A stretch of DNA of 64,000 nucleotides from contig JADFXG010000004.1 of assembly GCA_015233895.1 (NCBI GenBank), positions 1 to 64,000 of the forward strand, in the 5' to 3' direction. The translations under genes and the position numbers were made by a program. This document shows, piece after piece, positions 24,741 to 33,643 of this stretch. Source of the DNA: Nitrospirota bacterium. GTDB lineage: Bacteria > Nitrospirota > Thermodesulfovibrionia > Thermodesulfovibrionales > Magnetobacteriaceae. Every line of letters starts with the position of its first letter. Within the stretch, counting starts at the first letter, position 1. Below the pieces are notes generated by a model. The model saw only the letters and a program-made list of their open reading frames with translations. It was not told the DNA's origin and ran no database searches.

Positions 24741-25892
24741 CTACTCCTTTTCTATAATTATGATAGTTATGTCATCATCGAATTTGCTGGTGAAGTTTTG
24801 CATTTCACAAACAAGAGCGTCTTTCATATCCTCGGATGATAAAGAAGAATTTATTCTCATAAAATTTATAAGGTTGTCTGTTCCGAAGGGTTTGCCCTCA
24901 GGGTTGACTGCTTCAATCAGACCGTCCGTGTAAATAAGCAAGCGATCGCCCTGCTTAAACTCAAACGCCACTTCTTGTACATTCACCTCTGGAAACATAC
25001 CAAGTGGGGAGCCAGAGGATGTTAACTCGATTACATCCTCACCGCTTAACAAAAGCGGAGCGGGTTGCCCTGCATTAGAGAATATAAAATTTTTCTGATT
25101 AAAAATCAAATACATACATGCCACGAAGCTATTTTCCTGAGACAACAAGTCATAAATATCGCTGTTTATGCCTGATAGGAATTCAGAGGGATGAAGGGAT
25201 GGCGCCGGGTAATAGTCAATGGTGGATAAAATCCGCATTGACATAAGCGCTGCCGATACGCCGTGACCACAAGTGTCGGCAAAAAAAAGTCCGGCTTTAC
25301 CTGTAACCATTGCTTTTGAGAAAAAGAAATCTCCCGAAATATCTGCTGCAGGACTATTAAACAATACTACTTTTAGTCCGGCATTTATAAGATTTTTCTT
25401 GGTTTCCTGCGTGTTTGTCAGGAATTTTTTTTGAACCCTTGCGGCGTAGTGAAGATCGGCTGTTCTTTCCTTTTCCAGAGCATTCTTTGCCTTCACAGCA
25501 ATAGATTTGGAGGAATATGCTTTTACGCGAGCCTGTAGTTCTGCCGGTTTAAACGGTTTACTTATGAAATCATCGGCGCCAAACTCATGGGCCTTTTTAA
25601 TCTCATTGGCTTCACAAGTAATTACGGATGTCAGTATAATCACAGGAATTTCTTTGGTGTCAACATCTTTTCTTAATTCTGCCAAAGCGGTGTAACCATC
25701 CATTACCGGCATCACAATATCCAGTATGATGAGATCAGGTTTATGTTCCCTCGCAAGCCTTAGCCCCTCCTGTCCGTTTTCGGCAAGAATAACTTCATTG
25801 CCATCCTTTTCAAGATAAGCTTTACAAAGGAGACGAATGCTTTTATCGTCATCTGCGATTAACACCTTAATATTAGCAGGTATTTTGCTCAT
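24741..25892 (-). CDS. REC-PP2C phosphatase response regulator (RsbU-like)
   Basis: 383 aa. Residues about 9-125 form a receiver domain: VLIADDDKSIR, phospho-Asp in LIILDIVMPVMDGY, ILTSVITCE and SKPFKPAEL. A short linker leads to a SpoIIE/PP2C phosphatase domain: FNSPAADISGDFFFSKAM, FADTCGHGVSAALMSM, GQPAPLLLSG and LLIYTDGLIEAVNPEG, ending in DDDITIIIIEK. It should dephosphorylate the neighbouring STAS antagonist when the receiver is phosphorylated. The stop overlaps the ribosome site of the RsbW-like gene, indicating tight coupling. Confidence 0.92.
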   Translation of the reverse strand: MSKIPANIKVLIADDDKSIRLLCKAYLEKDGNEVILAENGQEGLRLAREHKPDLIILDIVMPVMDGYTALAELRKDVDTKEIPVIILTSVITCEANEIKKAHEFGADDFISKPFKPAELQARVKAYSSKSIAVKAKNALEKERTADLHYAARVQKKFLTNTQETKKNLINAGLKVVLFNSPAADISGDFFFSKAMVTGKAGLFFADTCGHGVSAALMSMRILSTIDYYPAPSLHPSEFLSGINSDIYDLLSQENSFVACMYLIFNQKNFIFSNAGQPAPLLLSGEDVIELTSSGSPLGMFPEVNVQEVAFEFKQGDRLLIYTDGLIEAVNPEGKPFGTDNLINFMRINSSLSSEDMKDALVCEMQNFTSKFDDDITIIIIEKE

Positions 25893-26250
25893 TCCAGACC
25901 TGTATAAATTATTTCTATGTTTTGGAAAAACGCCAATCTATCTGTCTCTTAAATATCCTTGAAACAGATCTCTTAAAGAAACATCAACTCTAACTATTAA
26001 TTTCGACACAGCCCAGCTACTTTGTCTCCTACCTCTTATCACCCACAGTTGTTATTATTAACGCCATTATGCTTCTTTAAATAGTAGCATACTAATGCAG
26101 CTATAGTCAACAAATTTGAAATACATATGGTCAAAGTGGCAGACACAGCGCTTTAAGCTGCAAAAAAAAACGGCGTCAGAAATAAATATAAAATTATGAT
26201 ATAATCACCGCGTAACAAATAACGAAAATAAGTAAAAGGAGATACGTATA
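25893..26250. other. divergent regulatory gap before amt
   Basis: About 358 bp between divergent genes. It holds a possible sigma54 site (26137-26152) and a TATAAT at 26196-26201. Nothing else was recognised. Confidence 0.4.
26137..26152 (+). promoter_or_regulatory. possible sigma54 promoter of amt
   Basis: TGGCA at the -24 side and GCT at the -12 side with the diagnostic GG-N10-GC spacing. Ammonium transporter genes are often sigma54/NtrC controlled, but the match away from the core bases is poor. Confidence 0.35.
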
Positions 26251-27549
26251 ATGAGGATTGCTCTGACGATTTGTTTCACTATGATAATCGCTACAACAGC
26301 CTATGCGGCAGAAGGAGTATCTCAGATTGACAAAGCTGACACTGCCTGGATACTGGTTTCTGCCGCTATGGTGCTTCTTATGACACATGGCCTGGCTCTG
26401 TTTTATGGTGGTATGGTTAGAAAGAAAAATGTTCTGGGAACAATTATGCACAGCTTTATAGCAATTGCTATTGTAAGTGTACAGTGGGTTGTAATAGGGT
26501 ACAGTTTGGCTTTTGGGCCTGATATTAAAGGAATAATCGGAGGGCTTGATTGGGCATTCTTAAGGGGTGTTGGACTGCAACCTAATCCCGACTATGCAGG
26601 AACTGTCCCTCACCTTGCGTTTATGATTTATCAGGCGATGTTTGCCGTGATAACACCGGCTCTTATCAGCGGAGCACTGGCTGAGAGGATAAAATTTTCG
26701 TCCTTTATTTTATTTATTATTTTATGGTCAACGGTTATTTATGCTCCGGTTGCTCACTGGGTATGGGGCAAAGGAGGATGGCTTGGGAGTTTGGGAGTGC
26801 TTGATTTTGCAGGCGGAATAGTTGTGCACGTTACATCCGGCCTTTCTGCGCTTGCCGCCGCACTCTATATAGGTAAACGTAAAGGCTATCCACATGATAT
26901 AACCCCTCCCCATAACCTTCCGCTGACTGTAATAGGGACAGGGATATTGTGGTTTGGGTGGTTTGGTTTTAACGCTGGCAGCGCACTAACCTCAGGCGCA
27001 CTGAGCACAGTAGCCTTTGTAACATCCCATATATCCGCAGTGGCTGCAGTAGTTACCTGGGTAACCATAGAGTGGCTGCAACACGGTAAACCAACAGTTT
27101 TCGGCGCAGCAACGGCCTCAGTGGCAGGCCTTGCCACAATAACCCCTGCTGCCGGGTTTGTCTCTCCTATGTCTGCCATGATTATAGGCGTCCTTGCAGG
27201 CTCTATTTGCTACACGGCACTTAATTTAAAACCGCGGCTTGGATATGACGACTCTCTCGATGCCTTTGGAGTCCACGGAGTTGGCGGTTTTATCGGAACA
27301 GTGTGTGTTGGAATATTTGCCTCATTAGCATTTAATGAACATGGTGCTAATGGATTACTCCTTGGCAACACTAAACAGTTTATTGTACAAATTGCTGCTG
27401 CGGCAGGTGTCGGAATCTTTTCATTTGTCGTAACGTTAATACTTATAAAGATAGTGGATATTGTCACTGGAGGGATAAGAGTAAATCACGAAAACGAAAC
27501 CGAAGGACTTGATGTCACACAACACGGTGAAAGCGGATATTACTTCTGA
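26251..27549 (+). CDS. amt: ammonium transporter
   Basis: 432 aa. A cleavable signal peptide ends near AYAAEG, followed by 11 membrane segments. Family motifs: LFYGGMVRKKNVLGT, the first pore histidine in YAPVAHWVWGKGGWL, DFAGGIVVHVTSGLSALA, LWFGWFGFNAGSAL and the second pore histidine in DAFGVHGVGGFIG. Moves ammonium or ammonia across the inner membrane. The usual PII partner glnK is not next to it in this window. AAAAGGAG ribosome site. A sigma54-like site lies about 100 bp upstream. Confidence 0.95.
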   Translation: MRIALTICFTMIIATTAYAAEGVSQIDKADTAWILVSAAMVLLMTHGLALFYGGMVRKKNVLGTIMHSFIAIAIVSVQWVVIGYSLAFGPDIKGIIGGLDWAFLRGVGLQPNPDYAGTVPHLAFMIYQAMFAVITPALISGALAERIKFSSFILFIILWSTVIYAPVAHWVWGKGGWLGSLGVLDFAGGIVVHVTSGLSALAAALYIGKRKGYPHDITPPHNLPLTVIGTGILWFGWFGFNAGSALTSGALSTVAFVTSHISAVAAVVTWVTIEWLQHGKPTVFGAATASVAGLATITPAAGFVSPMSAMIIGVLAGSICYTALNLKPRLGYDDSLDAFGVHGVGGFIGTVCVGIFASLAFNEHGANGLLLGNTKQFIVQIAAAAGVGIFSFVVTLILIKIVDIVTGGIRVNHENETEGLDVTQHGESGYYF

Positions 27550-27636
27550 TACAGTAATTTGCAATATTGTTTTACTTATTCACATAAATATGTTAAAATG
27601 TCAGCCGTGTTCAGAGACATCTCTAAATACGCTGGA

Positions 27637-27713
27637 GCGCCTGTAGCTCAGTAGGATAGAGCAATTGCCTTCTAAGCAATGGGCCAGGGGTTCGAATCCC
27701 TTCAGGCGCACCA
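27637..27713 (+). tRNA. tRNA-Arg (anticodon TCT)
   Basis: Full cloverleaf: acceptor stem GCGCCTG/CAGGCGC, anticodon stem ATTGC/GCAAT with loop CTTCTAA (anticodon TCT, 27671-27673) and T-arm ending GGTTCGAATCCC. The CCA end is encoded at 27711-27713. Confidence 0.95.
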
Positions 27714-27720
27714 AAAAAGA

Positions 27721-27772
27721 AAAGGGGTTTTTCTGCACAGCAAAAAACCCCTTAACATTACCCTAACTTTTT
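27721..27772 (+). terminator. rho-independent terminator after tRNA-Arg
   Basis: A stem of AAGGGGTTTTT pairing with AAAAACCCCTT across a short loop, followed downstream by CTAACTTTTTT. It ends the tRNA transcript. Confidence 0.75.
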
Positions 27773-27787
27773 TATAGAGAGAGCCGG

Positions 27788-27964
27788 CTAATGCCCGCAA
27801 CCGCAGCCGCAACCACCTCCGCCCATTCCCTCTTTTGTCTCACCAACTAACTTAATGTTTCCACTTTTGCAGCTTGGACATACTTTCGGCTTCTCCTCTA
27901 TATATGTTGCTATAAAAGTCTCACCACACCCCATACAGTCAAATGTCCCTCTCGTTATCTGCAT
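27788..27964 (-). CDS. FmdB-type zinc-ribbon protein with Cys/Gly-rich tail
   Basis: 58 aa, below the size of most automatic calls. MQITRGTFDCMGCGETFIA and KPKVCPSCKSGNIKLVG give a two-CxxC zinc ribbon of the FmdB type. The end GGGGCGCGCGH adds extra cysteines and a histidine, suggesting a second metal site. Clear GGAGGT ribosome site and ATG at 27964. Role unknown; FmdB-type ribbons are presumed regulatory or metal-handling. Confidence 0.75.
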   Translation of the reverse strand: MQITRGTFDCMGCGETFIATYIEEKPKVCPSCKSGNIKLVGETKEGMGGGGCGCGCGH

Positions 27965-28064
27965 TGTACACCTCCATATTTTTAGTTAATTCTCCCTTTA
28001 ATAGTTTATTATATAACAGATTGGTTCACTTCGTCAACAGGATGGTATGTACAGATTTTGTATA

Positions 28065-29654
28065 TCAGACTTTTCTGTTTGAAGATTTATGCTGCTTAGA
28101 CGGTTGTTTTGATGGCAATTTATCCTTAGCCGTATCATTTTTTACGACCTTTACGACATTACGGTGCTTAGCAGAGCCAGTTTTAACTTTATTTGACGCT
28201 CCTTTAGCCTTGTTATCGGATTTTTGGGTAACTTTGGCAGTTTCTCTGTGCTTACCTGCCGCCGACTTAGTCTTGCCCTTTCCAGCCATTGCCACTAATT
28301 GCACTGACCTTGATTTATTGCCGGAGCGTTTTGCAAATCTTATGGCTTTAGATCCTTTTCTGCCTTTACTGACGACAAACCTTGTTTTGCCCTTTACCGA
28401 TACGGTTTCTCTTTCGGCGTATTTTTGTATATCTGTTGTAGGCGGAAGGTAAACGGTAGTGTTTTTAGCCAATCTTTCACTTATACCATAAGAGTTTATA
28501 TCTGACAATACATCTGCAGGCACTCTAAAACGCTTTGCTATATGCTTAAGTGTATCTTGTTTCTTTGTTATATGATAGGGCTTAAGCATAGCCCTCTGCA
28601 ACTCTGGTGTGCTGTCATATACTGATAAAAAAGCATCCTTTGTTCCATAAGGGATGCGCAGTTTATATTTAGACACTTTTGGTGGTATGCACCACTGTTT
28701 CAATTCAGGATTCAAAGATAAAATTTTATCAACTGTGGTACCAGCCGCTTCAGCTATAAAGCTTATTGCTGCAGGTGGATTTATATAAACCACATCATAA
28801 TCAATCGGCGCTTCATTTTCAAACTCATCAAAACCATACTTTGCAGGCTCTGCTGCTATTTCTTTAGCGGCAAGGAACTTTGGTACATACTGTTTGGTTT
28901 CCTTAGCTATATGGTTTGTTTCGGCAAGTGACCAGAAACTGTCGGTATTGGCACGTTTCATCGCCTTGTCTATGCGTCCCTCACCGGCATTATAGGCAGC
29001 CAGCGCGAGGTTCCATGAGCCATACCTCTCATACAGGAATTTAAGATAATCCGAGGCAGCATGAGTTGATTTCACAGGGTCGCGCCTTTCATCAACCCAA
29101 CGGTTTATTTTCAAATTATACTTTCTTGCCGTCTGTTCCATAAACTGCCACGGTCCTACAGCGTTAGCAGGTGACAATGCATACACATTGTAACCGCTTT
29201 CTATAAGAGGCACATAAACCAACTCTTCCGGCAGATTATTTTCTGCAAGTATCTTTTTCATCATTGGCAGATACTTTGAGCCGCGGTTAATCCACCGTGT
29301 GAAACTTGATTTCATTTTCTCAGAAAAAAACGATAAAAACATGGATACAGACTCGGTTTCCTTATCATTCCCACTGTTTAGGCCAAGGCTTGTTACAGTG
29401 TAGGGGATGGTGTCATCTTTTTCAAAAACAGAATTCTCCGGCATAATACGTACTGCATACTCACTCATCCCATTAGAGTTGAGGTTTAAGTTAGTCGTTT
29501 GATCGTCAACAACTTTATGGGGGATTCTGAAAGATATATTCTGCTCGTTAGTGGCAGGTGAACAGCTTTTTTCATTAGAATAAAACAGGGCTTCGGTCGA
29601 AACCGGATAAATAAAAAGCGTTAATAACAGCCCTATTTTTAGTATTTTTCCCAC
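28065..29654 (-). CDS. LysM lytic transglycosylase (MltD-like)
   Basis: 529 aa with GTG start at 29654. The frame opens at TTG 29672, but that codon overlaps a promoter whose TATAAT is at 29669-29664, so it cannot be used. From the GTG the protein begins MGKILKIGLLLTLFIYP, a good signal peptide. The SLT domain is present: catalytic Glu in VPLIESGYN, LSPANAVGPWQFMEQTARKY and LALAAYNAGEGRI. One LysM (about residues 385-430) and a long Lys-rich basic tail follow, the latter unusual and perhaps binding anionic wall polymers. It cleaves peptidoglycan glycan strands in the periplasm. Confidence 0.88.
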   Translation of the reverse strand: MGKILKIGLLLTLFIYPVSTEALFYSNEKSCSPATNEQNISFRIPHKVVDDQTTNLNLNSNGMSEYAVRIMPENSVFEKDDTIPYTVTSLGLNSGNDKETESVSMFLSFFSEKMKSSFTRWINRGSKYLPMMKKILAENNLPEELVYVPLIESGYNVYALSPANAVGPWQFMEQTARKYNLKINRWVDERRDPVKSTHAASDYLKFLYERYGSWNLALAAYNAGEGRIDKAMKRANTDSFWSLAETNHIAKETKQYVPKFLAAKEIAAEPAKYGFDEFENEAPIDYDVVYINPPAAISFIAEAAGTTVDKILSLNPELKQWCIPPKVSKYKLRIPYGTKDAFLSVYDSTPELQRAMLKPYHITKKQDTLKHIAKRFRVPADVLSDINSYGISERLAKNTTVYLPPTTDIQKYAERETVSVKGKTRFVVSKGRKGSKAIRFAKRSGNKSRSVQLVAMAGKGKTKSAAGKHRETAKVTQKSDNKAKGASNKVKTGSAKHRNVVKVVKNDTAKDKLPSKQPSKQHKSSNRKV

Positions 29655-29663
29655 GGCTAAGTC

Positions 29664-29692
29664 ATTATACAACTTTTATTTAAACTTGTCAA
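29664..29692 (-). promoter_or_regulatory. consensus sigma70 promoter of the LysM transglycosylase
   Basis: Perfect TTGACA (29692-29687), a 17-bp spacer and perfect TATAAT (29669-29664) on the minus strand. The -10 box ends 9 nt before the GTG start at 29654, leaving at most a few leader bases. Confidence 0.8.
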
Positions 29693-29713
29693 GATGTTTT
29701 TTTACATTTTTTT

Positions 29714-29853
29714 ACTAATACCGAGTTGCTGCCAAAAAGTTAATATAATAATGGTGGAGAAAAAGGACTGGATCCCGCAACAAGTGCGGGATGACAAAGG
29801 AGGCTGGGGTTACTATCCTGTCATTCCTGCGAAAGCAGGAATCCAAGTCTTTT
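29714..29853. repeat. composite interspersed repeat next to element copy C
   Basis: The first part (about 29714-29755) resembles the inside of the 256-bp elements (ATACCGAGTTGCTGCC, then AATATAATAATGG). The second (29759-29853) is an imperfect palindrome with arms like GGACTGGATCCCGC and GCAGGAATCCAAGTC flanking ATGACA/TGTCAT cores. It has no coding potential. Confidence 0.6.
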
Positions 29854-29875
29854 ATTTATATCTTTGAACGTAACT

Positions 29876-30175
29876 TGAGACCGTTGCATAATTCGATATT
29901 TTGAATTTTCACAATAAAAAAACTCTTATAGCGATATGCATAATTACGTTAATTATTTTTAAAGGCTGAGATTGCCACGTCGCTATCGCTCCTCGCAATG
30001 ACGAATAAAAAACACAGTAAAAACTATTATTTATCGTCATTGCGAGCCCCCGCAGGGGGCGTGGCAATCTCATCCTTTTAAATAATCAATATGAATATCT
30101 TTTTGAATTTTGGTATATTTACAATTGTGTTTTTTGTAAAGTTTTGGCTGAAAAATGATTTTTGCAACGGTCTCA
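29876..30175. mobile_element. MITE-like element, copy C (300 bp)
   Basis: Terminal inverted repeats TGAGACCGTTGCA at both ends, flanked by a 3-bp duplication ACT (29873-29875 and 30176-30178). Inside is a second, nested inverted repeat built from GAGATTGCCACG and CGTGGCAATCTC with CGCAATGACG/CGTCATTGCG. No transposase. More diverged and longer than copies A and B. Confidence 0.8.
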
Positions 30176-30193
30176 ACTTGGTATTACTCGTCT

Positions 30194-30655
30194 TTATCTT
30201 TTGGTCAACAGAAACTGATTTAAAATTATAAGGAAAATCCCAATAGTTAATGCCGAATCGGCAACGTTAAACGCGGGCCAGTGGTAGTTGCCAATGTGGC
30301 AGTCCAAAAAATCAACCACACTGCCTCTAACTATTCTGTCAAAAAGATTCCCTGCCGCTCCTCCTAAAATCAATGAATACGAAAGGGTTTCCTCTTTGTC
30401 TGATTTAAGCAGCAGCACAACAATCACCACAAGGGCTATCAGTGTTATGGTTATAAAGATAGGATTGCCTAGAGCCTGAAAAGTGCTGAAGGCTGAGCCC
30501 AGGTTTCTGGCACTGACAATATTAAAAAATGAAACTACAGGAACCACTTCATATAGAGTAAGTTTGACCGTTATCAGATATTTTGTTAACTGATCCAGCA
30601 GGAGGATTATAAGGGAAACTAATAAGTACGGCGACTTTTCTTTTAATAAGGACAT
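30194..30655 (-). CDS. lspA: lipoprotein signal peptidase (signal peptidase II)
   Basis: 153 aa, four membrane segments. It removes signal peptides from diacylglyceryl-modified prolipoproteins. Both catalytic aspartates are visible, in GGAAGNLFDRIVRGSVVDFLD and FNVADSALTIG. It follows ileS by 12 bp; the ileS-lspA order is common in bacteria. The element copy C sits right after its stop. Confidence 0.95.
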   Translation of the reverse strand: MSLLKEKSPYLLVSLIILLLDQLTKYLITVKLTLYEVVPVVSFFNIVSARNLGSAFSTFQALGNPIFITITLIALVVIVVLLLKSDKEETLSYSLILGGAAGNLFDRIVRGSVVDFLDCHIGNYHWPAFNVADSALTIGIFLIILNQFLLTKR

Positions 30656-30667
30656 TGGATATATTGG

Positions 30668-33463
30668 TTAGCTAAGCGCATCATGGCAGCGGGAACAAAC
30701 CTCCGGTGTGTCGGTAAATGTCCCGACTGTTTCACTATAGTTCCAGCATCTTTGACATTTCTGTCCATCAGCTTTCTCGACTTTTACAGCAAGCCCCTTA
30801 ATATCCTCACTGGTAAAGCAACTGTCATCAGTGTCATCATATTTGAACAGAAACGCCTGAGAGACAATAAAAAGAGTTGGCAGAAAATTTTCATAATCTT
30901 TAAGTAATGAATACAATGAGTTATCAGCATAGACTTGAAGCTTTGCTTCAAGAGCGTTGCCAATAAATTTCTCCTGTCGTTTGAGTTCAAGCGCCTTGTT
31001 GGCAGCATTCCTTACGTTAATTAATTGGGCCCAGCGTGCCTCAAGCTCTTCATCAAGAAATTCGCTGTTTACAACTGGAAATGACGTTAGAAACACGCTT
31101 TCCTCAAGATTCAGCGAGGCTGCAGCTTTCGATTTTCTGAGCGACTGCCAAACCTCCTCCGCTGTAAAAGAAAGAACAGGCGCCATGAGCCGTGCCATCG
31201 AAGACACTATCTGGAGCATGACCCACTGTGCCGAGCGTCTCTCTGATGAATCCTTTTTAAACGTATAAACACGGTCTTTTAATATATCAAGATAAAACGA
31301 ACTCATATCAACAATGCAGAAGTTATGCAAAGTGTGGTAAACCTCGTGAAACTCAAAGCTTTGATATGAGGCAGTTACTGATTTTTTCAATTGCTGAAGC
31401 CGTGACATTGCCCATCGGTCAGCCTCCGGCAGATGGGCTGCCATATCTGTGCCGTCAAAGTCCGATATGTTACCTAACAAAAATCTTGCCGTGTTGCGGA
31501 TTTTTCTGTATGCCTCAGTGAGCCGCGCCATTATCTCATTTGAAATCCGCACGTCATTTCTATAGTCCTCGGCAGAGGTCCAAAGCCTCAGGATTTCTGC
31601 TCCGCTTTTATTAATCACCTCGTCGGGGGATATAACGTTTCCTAGCGATTTGGACATTTTTTTGCCCTTACCGTCAACAACAAAACCGTGAGTCAGCACG
31701 GTGCGAAACGGCGCTTTGCCTCGTGTGGCGGTTGCAACTATTAGTGAGCTTTGAAACCACCCCCGGTGCTGGTCACTGCCCTCAAGGTACATATCGGCGG
31801 GCCACGAAAGTCCCTCTGTATTTTCCAACACCGCAGCATGGCTGACTCCTGAGTCAAACCACACATCAAGAATGTCGGTCTCCTTTTTAAATGAACCATG
31901 TCCGCACTTTTTGCAGACGTACCCGGCAGGCAGAAACTCCTCCGGATTTATATCAAACCAGATGTCGGAACTATGCTCTTTAAAAGCGTTGACTATGCGG
32001 TCGAGGATTTCCGTCTCTGTTACAGGCTCTTTACACTCCTTACATAAAAACACGGCTATCGGCACACCCCACGCCCGCTGCCTCGATATACACCAATCTG
32101 GGCGGTTTTTCATTGTGCCCACTATCCGGTCTTTCCCCCAGCCCGGTACCCAGGTAACATTATCTATCTCTTTAAGACATCTCTCTTTAAGATTTTCCGC
32201 ATCCATGGAGATAAACCACTGCTCGGTAGCCCGGAATATGACTGGCTTTTTGCATCTCCAACAGTGGGGATATGAGTGGGTTAATGATGAGGCGTTAATT
32301 AAAGAGCCGTTTTGCCTGAGATGTTCAATTATTTCCTCATTAGCGGCAAACACGAATTTGCCCTGCAAAAACCCTGCGTCTTTTGTGAATTTACCGTTGT
32401 CATCAACCGGTACGTATATATCAAGGCCGTTCTTTAAACCAGCCCTGTAATCGTCCTCACCATGCCCGGGCGCTATGTGGACAATTCCAGTGCCGTCCGT
32501 AACCGTTACAAAATCACCTGTAATTACGGGTGAAAGTCTGTCTATAAATGGATGATGGGCACGGAGTCCCTCTAATTGAGCGCCTGGTATCGTCTTTTCT
32601 GTCACCCCTGTAAAACTGGTCTCAGCAGCAATCTTTTCAAGAAGTTCTGAAGCGGCAATAAAATATTGATTTTCGTTCTTAATGACGGCATATTGAACAT
32701 CAGGATTTACGGCAAGGGCTAAATTAGCCGGCAGCGTCCACGGAGTGGTTGTCCAAATTACAATATATACATCCTTATTATCAAAACCGATCTTTTTGGC
32801 GTCTTCTGCCGTAAGTTTAAATTTGACGTATATTGAGGGCGAAAGTTTGTCGGCATACTCTACTTCAGCCTCGGCAAGCGCCGTTACACACGATGAGCAC
32901 CAATGTACTGGTTTTCTCCCCCTATAGACATAGCCGTTTTTCAAAACCTTAAAAAACTCCCCGACTATTGCTGCCTCATAACCATAAGTCATGGTAATGT
33001 AGGGTTTAAACCAATCGCCAAATCCGCCGAGGCGCATAAACTCATCCCGTTGGATGTCAATGAATTTACCGGCATACTCACGGCAGAGTTTTCGCTTTTG
33101 CCCAATGGTAACTTCGTGTTTTTTGCTGCCAAGGTTTTTGTCAACCTGAAGCTCTATGGGAAGACCATGACAGTCCCATCCCGGTACATAAGGGCTGAAG
33201 CGTCCGCTAAGAGAATTAAATTTTACAATTATATCTTTAAGGATTTTATTTAAGGCGTGTCCAATATGGATGTGGCCATTAGCATAAGGAGGGCCGTCAT
33301 GAAGAATATACGAGGAATTCCCTGAGTTTTTCTCAAGAATTTTTTTGTAAACATCAGTATCTTTCCAAAAAGCCAAAAACTCAAGCTCTCGCTTTGAAAG
33401 GTTGGCTTTCATCGGAAAGTCCGTCTCAGGCAGATTTAATGTGTCTTTAAAGTCCTTAGCCAC
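30668..33463 (-). CDS. ileS: isoleucyl-tRNA synthetase
   Basis: 931 aa, family length. It charges tRNA-Ile with editing of valine. Class I HIGH motif in PPYANGHIHIGHALNK and KMSKS motif in GKGKKMSKSLGNVI. The CP1 editing region has TTPWTLPANLALAV. The C-terminal zinc site is CQRCWNYSE...CSRCHD. Starts at GTG 33463, with a -10 box 8 nt upstream and no ribosome site between, so probably leaderless. Confidence 0.97.
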   Translation of the reverse strand: MAKDFKDTLNLPETDFPMKANLSKRELEFLAFWKDTDVYKKILEKNSGNSSYILHDGPPYANGHIHIGHALNKILKDIIVKFNSLSGRFSPYVPGWDCHGLPIELQVDKNLGSKKHEVTIGQKRKLCREYAGKFIDIQRDEFMRLGGFGDWFKPYITMTYGYEAAIVGEFFKVLKNGYVYRGRKPVHWCSSCVTALAEAEVEYADKLSPSIYVKFKLTAEDAKKIGFDNKDVYIVIWTTTPWTLPANLALAVNPDVQYAVIKNENQYFIAASELLEKIAAETSFTGVTEKTIPGAQLEGLRAHHPFIDRLSPVITGDFVTVTDGTGIVHIAPGHGEDDYRAGLKNGLDIYVPVDDNGKFTKDAGFLQGKFVFAANEEIIEHLRQNGSLINASSLTHSYPHCWRCKKPVIFRATEQWFISMDAENLKERCLKEIDNVTWVPGWGKDRIVGTMKNRPDWCISRQRAWGVPIAVFLCKECKEPVTETEILDRIVNAFKEHSSDIWFDINPEEFLPAGYVCKKCGHGSFKKETDILDVWFDSGVSHAAVLENTEGLSWPADMYLEGSDQHRGWFQSSLIVATATRGKAPFRTVLTHGFVVDGKGKKMSKSLGNVISPDEVINKSGAEILRLWTSAEDYRNDVRISNEIMARLTEAYRKIRNTARFLLGNISDFDGTDMAAHLPEADRWAMSRLQQLKKSVTASYQSFEFHEVYHTLHNFCIVDMSSFYLDILKDRVYTFKKDSSERRSAQWVMLQIVSSMARLMAPVLSFTAEEVWQSLRKSKAAASLNLEESVFLTSFPVVNSEFLDEELEARWAQLINVRNAANKALELKRQEKFIGNALEAKLQVYADNSLYSLLKDYENFLPTLFIVSQAFLFKYDDTDDSCFTSEDIKGLAVKVEKADGQKCQRCWNYSETVGTFTDTPEVCSRCHDALS

Positions 33464-33471
33464 AACTCAAA

Positions 33472-33501
33472 ATTCTAACCCAAAGACTGATTTTATGTCA
33501 A
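33472..33501 (-). promoter_or_regulatory. sigma70 promoter of ileS-lspA
   Basis: Perfect TTGACA (33501-33496), an 18-bp spacer and TAGAAT (33477-33472) on the minus strand. The box ends 8 nt before the ileS GTG. Confidence 0.7.
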
Positions 33502-33545
33502 GAAGTAAACAGATTTTAAGTAAATTCTTTTTTTTCCGGGGGTAA

Positions 33546-33573
33546 TTGACAAAAGATACTTTTGTTCTATAAT
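33546..33573 (+). promoter_or_regulatory. sigma70 promoter of the YtxH-like gene and its leader ORF
   Basis: Perfect TTGACA (33546-33551), a 16-bp spacer and perfect TATAAT (33568-33573). The leader ORF ATG at 33581 lies 7 nt downstream. Confidence 0.7.
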
Positions 33574-33580
33574 ATAACTG

Positions 33581-33643
33581 ATGATGCTCGATAAAGATGT
33601 GCTCAATAAAGAGTCAACAGGGGATGAAGGGTTAAAGTTATGA
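33581..33643 (+). CDS. 20-residue leader ORF coupled to the YtxH-like gene
   Basis: MMLDKDVLNKESTGDEGLKL, then TGA. Its ATG lies 7 nt after a strong -10 box (leaderless) and its stop overlaps the next ATG as ATGA. Not recognised as any family; it could serve only to load ribosomes for the next gene. Evidence is positional only. Confidence 0.4.
   Translation: MMLDKDVLNKESTGDEGLKL

Noticed and set aside
29655-29672. TTG start for the LysM transglycosylase
   Set aside because: The codon overlaps the spacer next to the TATAAT box of the promoter, so it is not in the transcript; the GTG at 29654 gives a good signal peptide.
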